Assembly (NCBI GenBank): GCA_963741845.1
Contig: CAVUJV010000017.1
Coordinates: forward strand, 62,001 to 126,000
DNA length: 64,000 nucleotides
Source of the DNA: Roseiarcus sp963741845
GTDB taxonomy: Bacteria > Pseudomonadota > Alphaproteobacteria > Rhizobiales > Beijerinckiaceae
Direction: 5' to 3'
Part shown: one piece after another, positions 45,607 through 54,008 of the stretch
How positions within the stretch are numbered: the first letter of the stretch is position 1
How the letters are laid out: each line of letters starts with the position of its first letter
The notes under the pieces: model-generated
Told to the model about the DNA's origin: nothing
The model's input: only the letters and a program-made list of their open reading frames with translations
Database searches by the model: none
Position numbers and translations under genes: made by a program

Positions 45607-46228
45607 TTAACCCACTGTCCAGATTCTCGAGGCCAGCTCTCATCGACTTGGCTCCGCCGGTCAGCGCTCCCTTGTAGGTCGGCCCGCGCACATCAACGTG
45701 AGCGACGGCGCCCTCGGCGTCGAAATGCGCGAACCAAGCGCTACCAACCGGCCCCTCACGCAGAACGCCAGCCGCCGAGGCAGCCTCAATGATTTTCGCA
45801 GGAAGCCGCCGCTGGGTGGCGAGATAGCGCCAGGTCGGCGAATTCGGCCGTACCGCCTTTCGCTCGGCCCAACGTTCTGCGACAGCCCTGTCGGGGATTC
45901 TACGGCGCCCTGCCCTATCCGCCGGCGGGAAGCTCGGCGACAGTCCGGCGAATTCCCGCAGGCGCTTGCGGGCATGGCCGAAGGTCAAGCCGGGCTCGAG
46001 CCTTTGCACCAGTCCGAAGACGTCGCCCTTTGCATCGCTGGTTGGATCCCACCAGCCGCGTCCAGCGTGGCTAACGATCAAGATCTCGCCTTTGCGTCGT
46101 CGGTACTTCAGGCTGAGCTTCGTGCTCTCCTTCCGATCCAGTTTCCAGGGTGGCGGCGTTCGCTCCAGTACGACACCGCAATGCACTTTGTCGCGCAGTT
46201 CGTTGATTTCGGGATCGTGTCCGGTCAT
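45607..46228 (-). pseudogene. Plasmid DUF3991/TOPRIM primase-like protein, truncated by IS3
   Basis: The ATG at 46228 starts MTGHDPEINELRDKVHCGVV. The DUF3991 part is GEILIVSHAGRGWWDPTSDA KGDVFGLVQRLEPG, then PTWRYLATQRRLPAKIIEAA and GSAWFAHFDAEGAVAHVDVR GPTYKGALTGGAKSM. The sequence stops at the IS3 end (45605), before the TOPRIM catalytic Glu/Asp motifs. In intact relatives about 100 or more residues follow. Such primase-like proteins sit near origins of repABC plasmids. Confidence 0.8.
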
Positions 46229-46555
46229 GTCCGCTCCTCGCATTCGAGCGCAGGAGCTGGGCTGGCATACCTTTGGCTTTTCTGGCCCCTGCCCTTCCCG
46301 CCAACCGCGAGGCGGTCGCGCTGCAAGGGCGCGCGGTACGCGCGGGAGCCTGCGACACACCCTTGTCGGCGCGGCCGACGTTAGCGGTAGCCATCCCAGC
46401 TTCTTCGCTTCTCAAACGAAGGCTGTGCGACATCGGCGCGAACAAGAAACTCGAGCCCGCAAGGGGACAGGGTCAGGAGGTATGCTCAGTCCCGCGAGAT
46501 GAAAAATGAGCCACGCCGAAAGCGCGGAGTCCACCGAGGACTGCTGAATATCTGC
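46229..46555. other. Intergenic region between primase and repC
   Basis: 327 bases without a gene. It contains the octamer CCCTGCCC at 46287-46294. No clear repC terminator hairpin was found. Confidence 0.35.
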
Positions 46556-47789
46556 TCAGGCCGTTCTTCGCTCGCGCGTTCGCGCATTAATCTGGGCCAT
46601 GAGAACCGGACCGAGTGAAAACTCCCCTGCTCTCGCCTTTCGTGTCAGCTCGCGCAAATAGCCGCCAGCGGATTGGATATCGGAACTTCGTTGTAGCAGG
46701 CATGCGATAACAATCGCGGCTTGCGCGTCACCCATAACCGTCTGCGCCTCCTCCCAGGCGCTTGGACTGATCCCCAGCATCGGTCGCACGACCGCGGCCG
46801 TTGCAAGGAAGTCGCGCCAGTTCGCAATCCCGCCCTTGGCGTAGTCGACAATGTCAGGGCAAGCGCTCAGCACCATTCCAAGCGGATATGTTTTGTCTGG
46901 CGACACGGATGGTGGAAGGTTTGGCTCTGCCGTCAGCGCCCTGCCTTCTCGAAGGCTAGGTTCAAATTCAATTGAGGGGTTTGGTTTTGAATTCTGTTTG
47001 TGGCGCTCATTTTGAAACTCATTGGCGCTCATATTCGTTGTTTTAACCTGAACTTCCAACAAGTTGAGGATATCGTCAGCGAGCGAGGACAGGGCATCGG
47101 CCGCGGCCTCCAGTTCTTCTAATCCCGCGGTCCGCGAAATTCCTTCAACGAGGCCGCGGAAGATTGCATGGACATCTTGCCAGCTTGCCGGCCCCTGCCC
47201 TGCCCTCTCGGTTGGAACGCTCTCTTCGATCCCCGTTGCAATCATCTTCGCGATGTCGCGTCGGCAAAGAGATAATCCTCTCCTTCGCTAGCCGAACGGC
47301 TCGGACCTCGGCCTCGATCTCCTGCGCCAGGCGCTCGAATTCCTCGGCTCGCACGACGAGCGGGGCAAGGTCGAAGCCAAAAGCGAGCTTAATCTCCCCT
47401 CCCCTGCCCTTCCGCGCGTAACGCTTGCCGTTCGGACTGTCGCGCCGAACGATGAGTCCAGCGTCCACCAGCACCGCAATCTGCCGCCTTAAGGTTGACG
47501 CCGGCATGCCGTGCGTCCTGAGACACAGCTGCTCGTTGGAGGGAAAGACGATGAGTTCGTCGTCTCCCGTAAGAGTGGTCTCGGGATGGAAACTCAGCAG
47601 CGCATTCAGGACCGCAAGCGCGCGTTCCGATACGCCGAGCCTTGGCCGCGCCGTGCAGATCGCGCGAAAGATCTGCCACTTGTGGACCACTTTGTCCGGC
47701 GGCCGGCTGGAAGCGGCCATCTGTGTCGCCACATGGGCAAGCGTCAACGGTCGCCGCCCGAAGGGCGTCGTTGGACTATGTGATTGCAT
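46556..47789 (-). CDS. repC: RepC replication initiator, one frameshift
   Basis: The start at 47789 gives MQSHSPTTPFGRRPLTLAHV, the standard RepC opening; the winged-helix part follows (FPSNEQLCLRTHGMPASTLR RQIAVLVDAGLIVRRDSPNG). At about 47268 the frame changes, then CRRDIAKMIATGIEESVPTE, WQDVHAIFRGLVEGISR and, near the end, ATAAVVRPMLGISPSAWEEA QTVMGDAQAAIVIACLLQRS to 46556. Total about 410 residues, normal for RepC. It starts replication at an origin inside its own gene; the A+T-rich stretch at 46960-47060 is the likely oriV. Because the plasmid needs RepC, the shift is probably a sequence error. Confidence 0.9.
46960..47060. other. Probable origin of replication (A+T-rich segment inside repC)
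   Basis: This is the only strongly A+T-rich stretch of the repC coding region (runs such as GGTTTTGAATTC and ATATTCGTTGTTTTAAC). In characterised repABC plasmids the origin lies in a comparable A+T-rich segment within repC. Assigned by position and composition only. Confidence 0.5.
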
Positions 47790-47888
47790 GTCTTTGCCTC
47801 AGCTGGGCAAAGAAAATCTGCTCGCCAAAACGGCGCCGTCTCTCACGGAACTCTTGACTGTGATGTGCGGAAGTGATTCTCTGTCAGC

Positions 47889-47945
47889 TGCGACACATTG
47901 AGAGAGGCTTCCGGGGCGGTGACGTTTCGGGGGCCTTTTTCTTTT
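47889..47945 (+). ncRNA. Antisense ctRNA (incA type) between repB and repC
   Basis: On the strand opposite to repABC, a -35-like TTGACT (47854-47859) with 17-base spacing to a weak -10-like TTCTCT would start a transcript near 47889. An intrinsic terminator follows: stem GGCTTCCG (47906-47913) with CGGGGGCC (47928-47935; two G-U pairs), then TTTTTCTTTT. Length about 55 bases. repABC plasmids encode exactly such a small countertranscript in the repB-repC gap, which represses RepC synthesis and sets incompatibility. Confidence 0.7.
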
Positions 47946-48010
47946 GCCGGGTTGCTCCGTGGTTGGTTAGAAATTCGTTGCTGGCGCGGGGATGGTTGTG
48001 CCGGGCCGCG

Positions 48011-49024
48011 TCAGTTCTGTGGCGACGCTTCGCCGGGTGTCATCGGCGCTTGCGCTTCGCGGGCGTAGGCCTCGTAGAGCTGCGGCAACGCTTTAGCGAG
48101 ATAGGCGCCGAAGTCGCCAACCTGCCTTTTGGCGATGCTCAGCGTGATACCGCTTGCGTCCTCCTTGAAGGTCGCGATTGCTTTGCCGTCGGCGGCCTTG
48201 ATCGCGGACGCACGCGATCCCGTCGCTGGACGCGTCGGATTTGTCGCCGCGAAGATGAGAGCGAAGCGTTCATCGGTCGGCTTTTCGGCAAAGCCGTCAC
48301 GCGAGGCCGCGGCCCTCGCCTTATCGAGAGCGCCGGAAGCGTCTAACCTAGTCGCAAGTTCCGTCCAGCGATCGCGACCGGCCTTCGGCGCGGGTCCGAT
48401 TGCTTCGATGAGATCGCGCGGGATCTTGGTCGCGGTCGAGATCAGGCGTGACACGCCGGTCTTATCGATCGCGAGCGCGGCCATGATGGTGTCGCGCGCA
48501 TAACCGCCTTCTTCGAGGCTTACCGCGAACAGCGCACGTTCGATGAAGGCGAGATCGGTGCGGGCGTTATTTTCCTGACCTTGCGCGACGACGAGCTCCT
48601 GGTCGCTCAGAGATCTAACCATGGCGCGCACGCGGCGGCCGAGTTCGATGCAGGCGCGCAGCCGGCGGCGTCCATAGGCTATCTGATATCGTCCGGGGTC
48701 TTCGGGATGCGGCCTGACGAGGATCGGTACCTGCTGGCCGTTGTCACGGATGGTCGCGATCAGGCCTTGCAAGGCTTCCGCGGTGATCGGCAAGCGATCT
48801 GCGATGGGCGATGGGTCGATCAGGGCCGTGTCGAGTTCGACCACGGCCTGCGACTTGATCTGCTCGATCGAGCGCGAGACTGCGCCGATCGCCCGGCCGC
48901 CGGTGAAGTTCGGAAAGGGTGCGGTGAGTTGTCTGGCCAGATCGGTTGGAGTGACCGATTCGCCCAAGTTGCCGGCCGGCAACTTCTCATCGGTGAGTCC
49001 GGCAAGGAGATTTTTTCGCGCCAT
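48011..49024 (-). CDS. repB: RepB (ParB-family partition protein)
   Basis: 337 residues; the ATG at 49022-49024 overlaps the repA stop by one base (TAATG). The ParB/Sulfiredoxin-like N-terminal domain carries DNGQQVPILVRPHPEDPGRY QIAYGRRRLRAC, with the CTPase-type motif ENNARTDLAFIERALFAVSL, and a helix-turn-helix IMAALAIDKTGVSRLISTAT. The C-terminus forms the dimer domain. It binds the parS palindromes and works with RepA. Its own codons 14-20 include one parS copy. Confidence 0.93.
   Translation of the reverse strand: MARKNLLAGLTDEKLPAGNLGESVTPTDLARQLTAPFPNFTGGRAIGAVSRSIEQIKSQAVVELDTALIDPSPIADRLPITAEALQGLIATIRDNGQQVPILVRPHPEDPGRYQIAYGRRRLRACIELGRRVRAMVRSLSDQELVVAQGQENNARTDLAFIERALFAVSLEEGGYARDTIMAALAIDKTGVSRLISTATKIPRDLIEAIGPAPKAGRDRWTELATRLDASGALDKARAAASRDGFAEKPTDERFALIFAATNPTRPATGSRASAIKAADGKAIATFKEDASGITLSIAKRQVGDFGAYLAKALPQLYEAYAREAQAPMTPGEASPQN
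48968..48983. promoter_or_regulatory. parS site inside repB
   Basis: GTTGCCGGCCGGCAAC, a perfect palindrome that fits the repABC parS consensus GTTNNCNGCNGNNAAC. It encodes part of RepB (LPAGNL) near the 5' end of the gene. Confidence 0.85.
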
Positions 49025-50232
49025 TACGACCTCCCCCACGCGCTGCGAATGAGCTGCTCGATCTCGCCGTTGACGGAGTCGAGGGCCTCGACCGCGCGGT
49101 CATAAGTCGAGCGCGTGAATTGGTCGCGGCTGACTTCATAGAGCGTTTGCTTGGTGATGCCGGCGTCGGACACTGCCGTGCTCTTGAGCATCGGGAAATT
49201 GAGGACATGCTCGCCAAACATCGAGCGCATGAAGGAGACCATCTGGTTTTGCGGTCCGTCACCCGGCTCATAGCGCGTGATTAGGTAGCGCATCCAGTCG
49301 TAATTCATGTTGCCGCCGGCGTTGGCGACGACACCAAGTAGGTTGGAGGTCATAATCAGGAACTGGCACATCGACATCACGTCGAGCATCTGCGGATGCG
49401 CGGTGACGAGCACCGCGGTTGCCGAGCACAGCGCCGACATTGTGAGGAAGCCGAGCTGCGGCGGGCAATCGACGACAACCACGTCGTACCGGTCGGCGAC
49501 AGTCGCGAGCGCTGCGTCCATCCGGGTGAAAAACAGCTGCCGATCTTCATCGCCGGCGAGAAGCGCGCGGGGCAATTCATGTTCGAACTCCATGAGCTCG
49601 AGGTTGCCCGGAACCAGGTCGAGATTGCCAAAATAGGTCGGCCGGATGATCTGGCTGAGTTCACGGCGGCTGTCGTCGTAGCGAATCGCGCCGTAGAGCG
49701 TTTCATTTTCGCCGACGTCGAATTCTGGCTGCAGCCCGTGGAGGGCGGAAAGGCTTGCTTGGGGGTCGAGATCAAGCGCGAGCACGCGGTAGCCGCGCAA
49801 AGCGAGGTATTGGGCGAGATGGGCAGCGGTCGTGGTCTTGCCGCTGCCGCCCTTGAAATTGACGACGGTGATCACCTGGAGGTGTTCATTGCCGGTGCGG
49901 TGCGGCAGGTAATTGCGGTCGCCCTTGGTGATCTGCGCGAGGTAGCGGCGCAGCTCGTTAAGATCCTCGATCGTGTAGGAGCGGCGTCCCCCCTGCCCTA
50001 CTTCCACCGTGGGGCCTTTGCCCTCGATCGAGAGGCGGCGCAGATAAGCGTCATTGACGCCAACTAGTTTGGCGGCTTCGGTTGAGGAGAATCGGCGTAA
50101 GGTTTTTTTTGCCGACGGCGGAAAAAGATTGAGCCGATGCGCCTGCAACTTCGCGGACAATTCGCGTGCATGCTCGCCCACGAGTTCGTGAATGGCCTTC
50201 TGCGGCTCGATTTTGACTGCGGTAGCGTGCAC
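49024..50232 (-). CDS. repA: RepA (ParA-family partition ATPase)
   Basis: 402 residues from 50232 (MHATAVKIEPQKAIHELVGE). An N-terminal helix-turn-helix part (STEAAKLVGVNDAYLRRLSI, VGQGGRRSYTIEDLNELRRY) is followed by the deviant Walker A FKGGSGKTTTAAHLAQYLAL (residues 126-145), Walker A' VLALDLDPQASLSAL and Walker B DVVVVDCPPQLGFLT. Long ParA proteins with a DNA-binding N-terminus repress the rep operon and partition the plasmid with RepB-parS. First gene of the repABC operon. Confidence 0.95.
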   Translation of the reverse strand: MHATAVKIEPQKAIHELVGEHARELSAKLQAHRLNLFPPSAKKTLRRFSSTEAAKLVGVNDAYLRRLSIEGKGPTVEVGQGGRRSYTIEDLNELRRYLAQITKGDRNYLPHRTGNEHLQVITVVNFKGGSGKTTTAAHLAQYLALRGYRVLALDLDPQASLSALHGLQPEFDVGENETLYGAIRYDDSRRELSQIIRPTYFGNLDLVPGNLELMEFEHELPRALLAGDEDRQLFFTRMDAALATVADRYDVVVVDCPPQLGFLTMSALCSATAVLVTAHPQMLDVMSMCQFLIMTSNLLGVVANAGGNMNYDWMRYLITRYEPGDGPQNQMVSFMRSMFGEHVLNFPMLKSTAVSDAGITKQTLYEVSRDQFTRSTYDRAVEALDSVNGEIEQLIRSAWGRS

Positions 50233-50525
50233 GGCGGCACCTATGAGACACGGTTAGATTGCGGATATGCGGCAAAAGACCGTGCCTAATGTCAGCCGAT
50301 TCGGCACCGTTGGCAAGAAATTAAGGGTTAAGCAAAGATTAACGCAATCGGTCGCTGTAACGATTTGATTCGAATAGGCAATAATATTCCGCTTCCCGGC
50401 ACTTCTGAACCCTGCGGCACCCGCAGGTATGCACGACACACGCCGGTATGCGCTACACGCGCCTGTGTGCAATGGCTTTCTCCGCGCCTTAGCAAAGTGG
50501 GCTTGTCAGGGGCCTATCAGGAAAA
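50233..50525 (-). promoter_or_regulatory. repABC leader and promoter region
   Basis: Upstream of repA. It contains an A+T-rich block (about 50319-50395) and, near 50424-50462, two short direct repeats around GGTATGC (GCAGGTATGCACG, GCCGGTATGCGCT). The promoter must lie here; the repeats are possible RepA-RepB operators. Two parS sites follow just upstream. Confidence 0.5.
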
Positions 50526-50541
50526 GTTGCCGGCCGGCAAC
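50526..50541. promoter_or_regulatory. parS site upstream of repA (copy 2)
   Basis: GTTGCCGGCCGGCAAC, identical to the copy inside repB, flanked by AAA and TTT. About 290 bases upstream of the repA start. Confidence 0.85.
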
Positions 50542-50637
50542 TTTCGGCTCCCAGGCCTTTCGGACCTAGCGCTGTGCGGGGGTCGTGAAGTCAATTCTCG
50601 CCCCAACCCAGGCCCGGCGGGATGCAAAATCGCGGAA

Positions 50638-50653
50638 GTTGCCGGCCGGCAAC
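50638..50653. promoter_or_regulatory. parS site (copy 3) within the 3' end of the broken integrase
   Basis: GTTGCCGGCCGGCAAC again, 97 bases after copy 2. On the minus strand it is read as VAGRQL in the C-terminal extension of the integrase pseudogene. Confidence 0.85.
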
Positions 50654-51491
50654 CTTCAGCAAGGCCCGATCAAAGCCCCAGCCTTGCGCCCTTCCCTGCA
50701 CGCACTCGGCCTCATTGTAGTAGCTCGCGGCCTGCTGGACCGAGCGGTGCTGGGACTGCGCCATCGCCTCCGGCAGCCCGATTCCTTGCCGCGCCGCCTC
50801 GGTCAGATATCCGGCGGGCAGTCCGTGCGCGGAAAACGCCGCCGGCTCCAGCCCGGCATGGCGCAGCGCCGCTTGACGATCAGATTGATCGACCGCGGCG
50901 TGAGCGCCTTTTCCTCCGCCGCCTCCCAGCGATCGATCGCCCGGAAGATCGGCCCCTTCGTGATGTCGGCCCGCTCGAGCCATTCGCGCAGCGCCTCGAC
51001 CGGAGGGCCGGCCAAATGCACTCTGCCCGCCGCGTCGGCATCGCCGGTCTTGGTCCGGCCAAGCTGAATTGCAAGGCTTGGCAAGGTCGGCGATTTCGGA
51101 TCGCGCGGATCGAGCCGCGCCGGCGGCTCATCCCTCAGCTGCTCGACGCGCAGCCGCCCCACCTCGCTGCGGCGGCGCCCGCCTGACGCGAACGCCAAGA
51201 GAAGGATCGCGAGATCCCGGGTATCGGCCAGACGATCCGTCGCGCAGGTTGCGATCAGCCGATCCAGGACATCCCGGGTGACAGCCCCGCTTGCTCTTGC
51301 GCTGGCGCGGCGACGGCGAGGCGCGAACGGCCAATCGCACCGCCAAACGCAGACTCAGCGCTGCGAGCGGTCCCTCGAGCCTTTCCAACGGTCCAGAGTG
51401 CCCCAAGCTCGCCAAGCGACGTTTGACGGTCTTTGGGGCATGCGGGCCATAGCAGCGCAGCAAGCCCTCCCCCCGCAAGCCCTCGGCGACG

Positions 51492-52663
51492 TCAGTGCGC
51501 ATCCCATGTCGGTGATCGCTCGCGCTTGGAAGGGTCCCGAGATGATGCGCCACGAATTTCAACGCAGGCGCCTAAAGCAGAGATTCTTGGCATGGCCAAC
51601 GGATCGGGGGTGCGCTCGCGGTTGAGATCGATGACGGCGTCATGGATGGCTTGGTCGAGGGCGGCGACGTCTGTGAAGGTCTGGTGGGCGAGGTGATGGG
51701 CCTTAAGATCGCGCCAGACCGGCTCGATTTCATTGAGTTCGGGGGCGTAGTTCGGCAGCCACTCGACGGTGAGCCAGTGTGCGCGGGCGGCCAGGGCGGC
51801 AAGCGAGCGTTTGCTGGTGTGGATCGGACCATTGTCCTCGACCAGCACGACCGGCTTGGCCTGTCGCCCGGGCTGCGGTCCGAAGAGACGGTCGAGTTGC
51901 TCCAGATGGGCGATGAAATCGCTGCTGCGCTTGGTCGGGCAGGTCAGGACGATGAGTTGGCGCGTGACGTGATCAAGCGACCCCAGCATCGCGACCTTCT
52001 TGGCCTGCCCAGGCGCCGGCACACGCAAGTCCGCCCCCGACTTCGCCCAGGCGCGGGCGAGATAGGGATGCGTCAGCGCCTCGCTCTCATCGCCGTAGAG
52101 AAGAACAATGTCGCCCGCTTCGGCCTGCTGTTTGCGCAGTTGCAGGCGCAGGCCCACCCGTTCCACCTCGCTTTCCGTCTGACGTCCCTTCAGCGTGTGC
52201 CGGGGCCGCCGCCAACGGAACTTTTTTTTCGCAAGGCCTTGGACAGTTGCGAACGGCTGATGCGCACGCCCTCGCGCGCTTCGATCTCGGCGCGGAGGCG
52301 GGGGATCGTCCAGTTGCGCCGGTCGGCAACAGGTTCTTCCAGCAAGGGGGTGACGACGCGCAAGGCGGCTTCACTCTTCACCGGAGGCGGGCCTGGCGCG
52401 ATGCTGGTCTTCAGCGCTGCGACACCGCCAGCGGTGAAGTCGCTGCGCCACAGGCGAACCGTATCTTCGCGCACGCCAAACGCCTCCGCGATCTTGGAGC
52501 TGGTCCAACCAGCCAGCGTCAAAAGCACGGCGCGCGCCCGGTCCGCCTCGCCGCGATCACGTGAATCGGCAAGAGCCAAGAGGCCGGCGCGTTGTTCATC
52601 GCTCGCCATAACCGGAGACTTTCCCGCCATGCCATACACCTTGCGAATCGGCGCAGGCAGCAA
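51492..52663 (-). CDS. IS630 transposase made by -1 frameshift at an A8 run
   Basis: Frame 1 (52663-52190) is the helix-turn-helix part (GWTSSKIAEAFGVREDTVRL WRSDFTAGG, DRRNWTIPRLRAEIEAREGV). Frame 2 (ending at 51492) is the DDE part: DIVLLYGDESEALTHPYLAR, PVVLVEDNGPIHTSKRSL, WLPNYAPELNEIEPVWRDLK. They meet at CGAAAAAAAAG (A8 at 52222-52229); a -1 slip reads RKKKFRWRRPRHTLKGR and joins the two. The last 25 codons read out of the element into integrase DNA. This IS630 is distinct from that at 29.1 kb. Confidence 0.85.
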
Positions 52664-52709
52664 ACCGCAAAAAACCTATCCGTTGGTTAGCCAAACGGAA
52701 TTTGCTTTA
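51573..52709 (-). mobile_element. IS630-family insertion sequence inside the integrase gene
   Basis: The inverted ends are CTAAAGCA at 51572-51579 and TGCTTTAG at 52703-52710, extended by imperfect matches (ATTC, TTGGC, AACGG) for about 30 bases. The TA target is duplicated at 51573-51574 and 52708-52709. Removing the element rejoins the integrase protein in frame around WSA/LKFVAHHL. Size about 1,135 bases. Confidence 0.85.
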
Positions 52710-52961
52710 GATCGCCGACCACAGCAGCGGCCGGCCGGTGGCGGCGTCCGCCCAGGCCTCCAAATAGGCGAGATCCGATGCGAGCGATCGCAGGCTATTC
52801 TCGCCCATGCCTTAGCGGGCGAGATGCTTTAAGGTCTCCACGTCGTCGTCAGTAAGGAGCTGAGCGAGCGAGTCGCGCCGATCCATCGGCAGGATGGCCG
52901 CAGAGCCCGACGAGTCGCCGGGTCAAATTGAAGGGTAGGGACCTTTCCTTTCGCCATAGTC

Positions 52962-53267
52962 TCACTCCCCATCTTCGTCCGCGCCAGCGCGGTCGATGTG
53001 GCCGAGGTCGCGACTTGGATCGAGACGGTCGCGCAGGCGACGTTTGAGCGTCTTGGCGTCAGGAAAACCACCATCGGCCTTGCGCTCCCAAATCGTCTCG
53101 CCGTCATAAATGATTTCGAAGACCCCGCCGGTTCCCGGCGCGAGCGCGACCTCGCCGATCTCGGTCCCAAACGTTGAGAGCAGCTCCTGCGCGAGCCAGG
53201 CCGCGCGCAGAAGCCACCGGCATTGCGTACAATAGCGGATCACGATCCGTGGTCTGAGGTCGCTCAC
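52962..53267 (-). CDS. SelT/SelW/SelH-family (Rdx) thioredoxin-like protein
   Basis: 101 residues from GTG 53267 (VSDLRPRIVIRYCTQCRWLL), with GGAGGG upstream. The CxxC redox motif YCTQCRW is at the N-terminus; EIGEVALAPGTGGVFEIIYD GETIWERKADGGFPDAKTLK RRLRD completes the SelW-like fold. Selenocysteine is not used; the site has Cys-Cys. The function is not established; members may be thiol-disulfide sensors. Its stop lies five bases from the start of the integrase pseudogene. Confidence 0.88.
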   Translation of the reverse strand: MSDLRPRIVIRYCTQCRWLLRAAWLAQELLSTFGTEIGEVALAPGTGGVFEIIYDGETIWERKADGGFPDAKTLKRRLRDRLDPSRDLGHIDRAGADEDGE

Positions 53268-53300
53268 CAAGCCCTCCGTAAGGCTTCGAGGCAAGAGCAA

Positions 53301-53738
53301 TCATTGCGCGACGCTCCCGCCGATCCATGGATTGAGCATTGGTACGCCGAGCGGGGCAAAATCCCTGACGTTGCGCGTGGCGAGGGTCAAGTCGTGAACG
53401 AGGGCGGTCGCGGCGAAGAACCCGTCCATCGCTGAGAGAGCGACGCCCCCCTTGCGGGCCTGCGCCATCAGATCGCCCCAGCGTTCGGCGACCGAAGGAT
53501 CGATCGGCAGGATGCGGCCGACGAAGCGCGCCGGCAGATCATCCGCGAGCCAGGCGGAAAGCGCCGCGCGCCGCCGGCCTTCCTCCATCAGGGCGATCCC
53601 GCGCCGAAGCTCGGCAATCGAGGCGACGCTGATAAAGGCCCGGTCCTCGTCGAGCCTGTCGAGCCAGGCCAGCACCTTCGGCTCCGGCGCTGGCCGCCGG
53701 ACCTCCGACAGCACATTGGTGTCGATGAGGATGTTCAT
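53301..53738 (-). CDS. vapC: VapC-type PIN-domain toxin
   Basis: 145 residues: MNILIDTNVLSEVRRPAPEP (Asp6), ISVASIAELRRGIALMEEG (Glu), SAMDGFFAATALVHDLTLAT RNVRDFAPLG (Asp pair). These are the acidic metal-binding residues of PIN ribonucleases, which cleave tRNA or rRNA in VapC toxins. The ATG overlaps the antitoxin stop by four bases. Close to the FitB/VapC subgroup. As an addiction module it would stabilise the plasmid. Confidence 0.9.
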   Translation of the reverse strand: MNILIDTNVLSEVRRPAPEPKVLAWLDRLDEDRAFISVASIAELRRGIALMEEGRRRAALSAWLADDLPARFVGRILPIDPSVAERWGDLMAQARKGGVALSAMDGFFAATALVHDLTLATRNVRDFAPLGVPMLNPWIGGSVAQ

Positions 53739-54008
53739 AGATCGAGGTCGCGCGGCTGGTCACGGAGGCGCTCGAGATCGAGGTCGGCGCCGCGCAGGGG
53801 CGAAGCGAGCAGGAACTCGGCGAGGGTGCCTTTGCGCTCGGTCTTGCGCGCCCATTCCTCGGCCGAGACGACGACGGCGCTCGGCTTGCCGTGCCGGGTG
53901 ATGATCTGTGGATCGGTCTGGGCGCGCTCGATCACCTCGGATAGCCTAGCCTTGGCGTCGGCGACGGTCCAACTATCCGAAGCCTGATGATGTCTTGGTG
54001 GCGGTCAT
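53735..54008 (-). pseudogene. vapB: Phd/YefM-type antitoxin of VapC, frameshifted near the start
   Basis: From 54008: MTATKTSSGFG, then a one-base shift (near 53972) into SWTVADAKARLSEVIERAQT DPQIITRHGKPSAVVVSAEE W and TLAEFLLASPLRGADLDLER LRDQPRDLDL. The DAKARLSEVIERA...ITRHGKPSAVVVS pattern is the Phd/YefM DNA-binding domain, and the C-terminal tail masks the toxin. A GTG at 53935 could give a shorter protein without the complete DNA-binding part. Since free VapC would be toxic, the shift is suspect. Confidence 0.8.

Larger units (their letters stand above)
45908..49998 (-). repeat. GGGCAGGG octamers (KOPS/AIMS-like), all on the minus strand
   Basis: Six copies of GGGCAGGG are read on the minus strand (CCCTGCCC on the plus strand) at 45908, 46287, 47193, 47198, 47402 and 49991. 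None is on the plus strand in this interval. GGGNAGGG is the FtsK-orienting KOPS of E. coli and GGGCAGGG is a known polar octamer in Alphaproteobacteria. The polarity is opposite to the cluster at 54.4-57.4 kb. Confidence 0.6.
50591..52957 (-). pseudogene. Tyrosine recombinase, broken by an IS630 element, a stop codon and frameshifts
   Basis: The ATG at 52957 starts MAKGKVPTLQFDPATRRAL. After a frame change come AILPMDRRDSLAQLLTDDDV ETLKHLAR, an in-frame TAA, and GMGENSLRSLASDLAYLEAW ADAATGRPLLWSA. There the gene is interrupted by an IS630 (TA duplicated at 51573 and 52708). It resumes LKFVAHHL...LLRCYGPHAP KTVKRRLAS, then LLLAFASGGRRRSEVGRLRV, WLERADITKGPIFRAIDRWE and, after another shift, AFSAHGLPAGYLTEAARQGI GLPEAMAQSQHRSVQQAASY. 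Box II HGLPAG carries Pro where Arg is expected. It resembles the plasmid integrases of Methylocystis-type repABC plasmids and is non-functional. Confidence 0.8.

Noticed and set aside
50424..50462. True replication iterons upstream of repA.
   Set aside because: Only two imperfect 13-base repeats are seen; repABC plasmids do not use iterons, so an operator role or chance is more likely.
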